DNA from: Corynebacterium yonathiae
GTDB lineage: Bacteria; Actinomycetota; Actinomycetes; Mycobacteriales; Mycobacteriaceae
Assembly (NCBI RefSeq): GCF_022288805.1
Contig: NZ_JAKOPM010000008.1
Location: 1-64,000, forward strand
DNA: 64,000 nt
Direction: 5' to 3'
Both the position numbers and the translations under genes were made by a program. Numbering within the stretch: position 1 is the first letter of the stretch; each line of letters starts with the position of its first letter. The notes under the pieces were generated by a model. That model ran no database searches and was not told where the DNA came from. It saw nothing but the letters and a program-made list of their open reading frames with translations. This document shows positions 63,115 through 64,000 of the stretch, piece by piece.

Positions 63115-64000
63115 GTGCCTATCATCACGAAGAAATGTGAGCTAGATTCCGCCTACGTTAGCAGCGTGCTGGGTAGCGCGGACGATAACTTGCGCGTGCT
63201 CAATAACCGCCTGGATGCGGACCTTTTTGCCCGCGGCAATGTCGTTACTATCACCGGTCCCGATTATGAGGTAGCCCGCGCCGTCAAGATCCTCGACGAG
63301 CTCGAAGCCATCGCTCGCCGCGGCCACGCCGTATCCACCGATACGGTCAAGCACACCATGGACATGGTGGCGGTAGAGGCGCCGCAGTCGGTTTCGGCGG
63401 CGCTGGCGGCGGACATCGTCAAGCGCCGCGGCAAGGCTATTCGCCCGAAGACGGTGGGCCAGTCTGAATACGTGCAGGCCATCGACGATAATACAGTGGT
63501 CTTTGGTATCGGACCAGCCGGCTCCGGTAAGACCTACCTCGCGGTAGCCAAGGCGGTGCAGGCGCTGCAGACCAAGCAAGTCTCGCGCATCATCCTTACC
63601 CGCCCAGCCGTGGAGGCAGGGGAGAAGCTGGGCTTTTTGCCGGGCACGCTCAATGACAAGATTGACCCGTATCTGCGCCCGCTTTACGACGCCCTGCGGG
63701 ACATGCTCGACCCAGAGATGATCCCAAAGCTCATGGAAGCTGGCATCATTGAGGTTGCCCCGCTGGCTTATATGCGCGGCCGCACGTTGAACGATGCCTT
63801 TGTCATACTTGACGAGGCCCAAAACACCACGCCCGCGCAGATGAAAATGTTCCTTACCCGTCTAGGTTTTGGCTCCAAGATCGTGGTCACCGGCGATGTC
63901 TCCCAGGTGGATCTCCCACATGGCCAGGTCTCCGGCCTGCGCATCGTCCGCCGCATCCTGCGCAACGTGGATGATATTCACTTCGCGGACTTGGGTTCCA
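63115..64000 (+). CDS. phoH: PhoH family ATPase (start only, runs past the window)
   Basis: At least 295 residues, no stop before the window ends. PhoH-like NTPase with Walker A GPAGSGKT at residues 133-140, then RPAVEAGEKLGFLPG, the Walker B FVILDEAQNTTP and TGDVSQVDLPHGQ, all in the family order. The N-terminal 100 residues hold a KH-like region (ARGNVVTITG). Start GTG 63115 gives this length; in relatives the gene is followed by ybeY. Role unclear, linked to RNA metabolism. Confidence 0.93.
   Translation, partial: MPIITKKCELDSAYVSSVLGSADDNLRVLNNRLDADLFARGNVVTITGPDYEVARAVKILDELEAIARRGHAVSTDTVKHTMDMVAVEAPQSVSAALAADIVKRRGKAIRPKTVGQSEYVQAIDDNTVVFGIGPAGSGKTYLAVAKAVQALQTKQVSRIILTRPAVEAGEKLGFLPGTLNDKIDPYLRPLYDALRDMLDPEMIPKLMEAGIIEVAPLAYMRGRTLNDAFVILDEAQNTTPAQMKMFLTRLGFGSKIVVTGDVSQVDLPHGQVSGLRIVRRILRNVDDIHFADLGS

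Overview
The window is a stretch of actinobacterial chromosome, about 60% GC, that almost certainly comes from a Corynebacterium. Reasons: the gene order obg-proB-(dehydrogenase)-proA-nadD-rsfS, comEA-comEC-holA-rpsT-lepA, aecD-brnQ-luciferase-like oxidoreductase, and hemW-hrcA-dnaJ-rsmE-phoH follows what I recall of C. glutamicum; there is a cutinase-type serine esterase and a DUF222/HNH protein; and many genes carry a TANNNT -10 hexamer 6-8 bases before the start codon, i.e. look leaderless. The species cannot be fixed from sequence reading alone. I saw no rRNA, tRNA, CRISPR array or prophage.

Layout. 1-330: end of an IS256-type transposase, next to obg. 347-6892: obg and the proline genes proB/proA, with two tandem hydroxyacid dehydrogenase paralogues and a small DUF1707 membrane protein between them. 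6904-13864: cutinase, nadD, rsfS, a histidine phosphatase, DegV, comEA/comEC and holA. 13875-17998: ankyrin protein, LysE exporter, then a two-gene type II restriction-modification unit on the minus strand and a TetR regulator. 18259-21155: rpsT, a PemK/MazF-like protein and lepA; the last two are divergent and only 18 bp apart. 21264-23778: DUF222/HNH protein and an M20 amidohydrolase. 23821-28239: two tandem NarL/LuxR-type two-component systems. 28246-30944: small membrane protein, a YeeE/TusA fusion (thiosulfate uptake) behind a McbR-like operator, a 40-residue ORF and ThpR. 30941-38327, minus strand: FUSC transporter and a GntR-led dipeptide ABC operon. 38527-45060: orphan membrane protein, luciferase-like oxidoreductase, brnQ, aecD and an ABC exporter. 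45160-50219: lipoprotein, idi, carboxylesterase, two small membrane proteins, malQ. 50305-54898: long-chain acyl-CoA ligase, an orphan helical protein, and a secreted surface protein whose reading frame is cut by one in-frame amber codon. 55129-58694: an AbiEi/DUF559-like protein and two CNNM/CBS membrane proteins. 58842-64000: hemW, hrcA, dnaJ, rsmE and the start of phoH.

Most of the window is core metabolism and housekeeping. The observations I rate highest are: (1) the amber codon at 54683-54685, which separates a secreted protein from a collagen-like DG-repeat and membrane anchor in the same frame; (2) the 18-bp gap between mazF-like and lepA, where the two opposing -10 hexamers are nearly the same base pairs; (3) the restriction-modification pair; (4) the McbR-type operator in front of the fused thiosulfate transporter; and (5) perfect DnaA boxes paired in two intergenic gaps, with a looser pair in a third.
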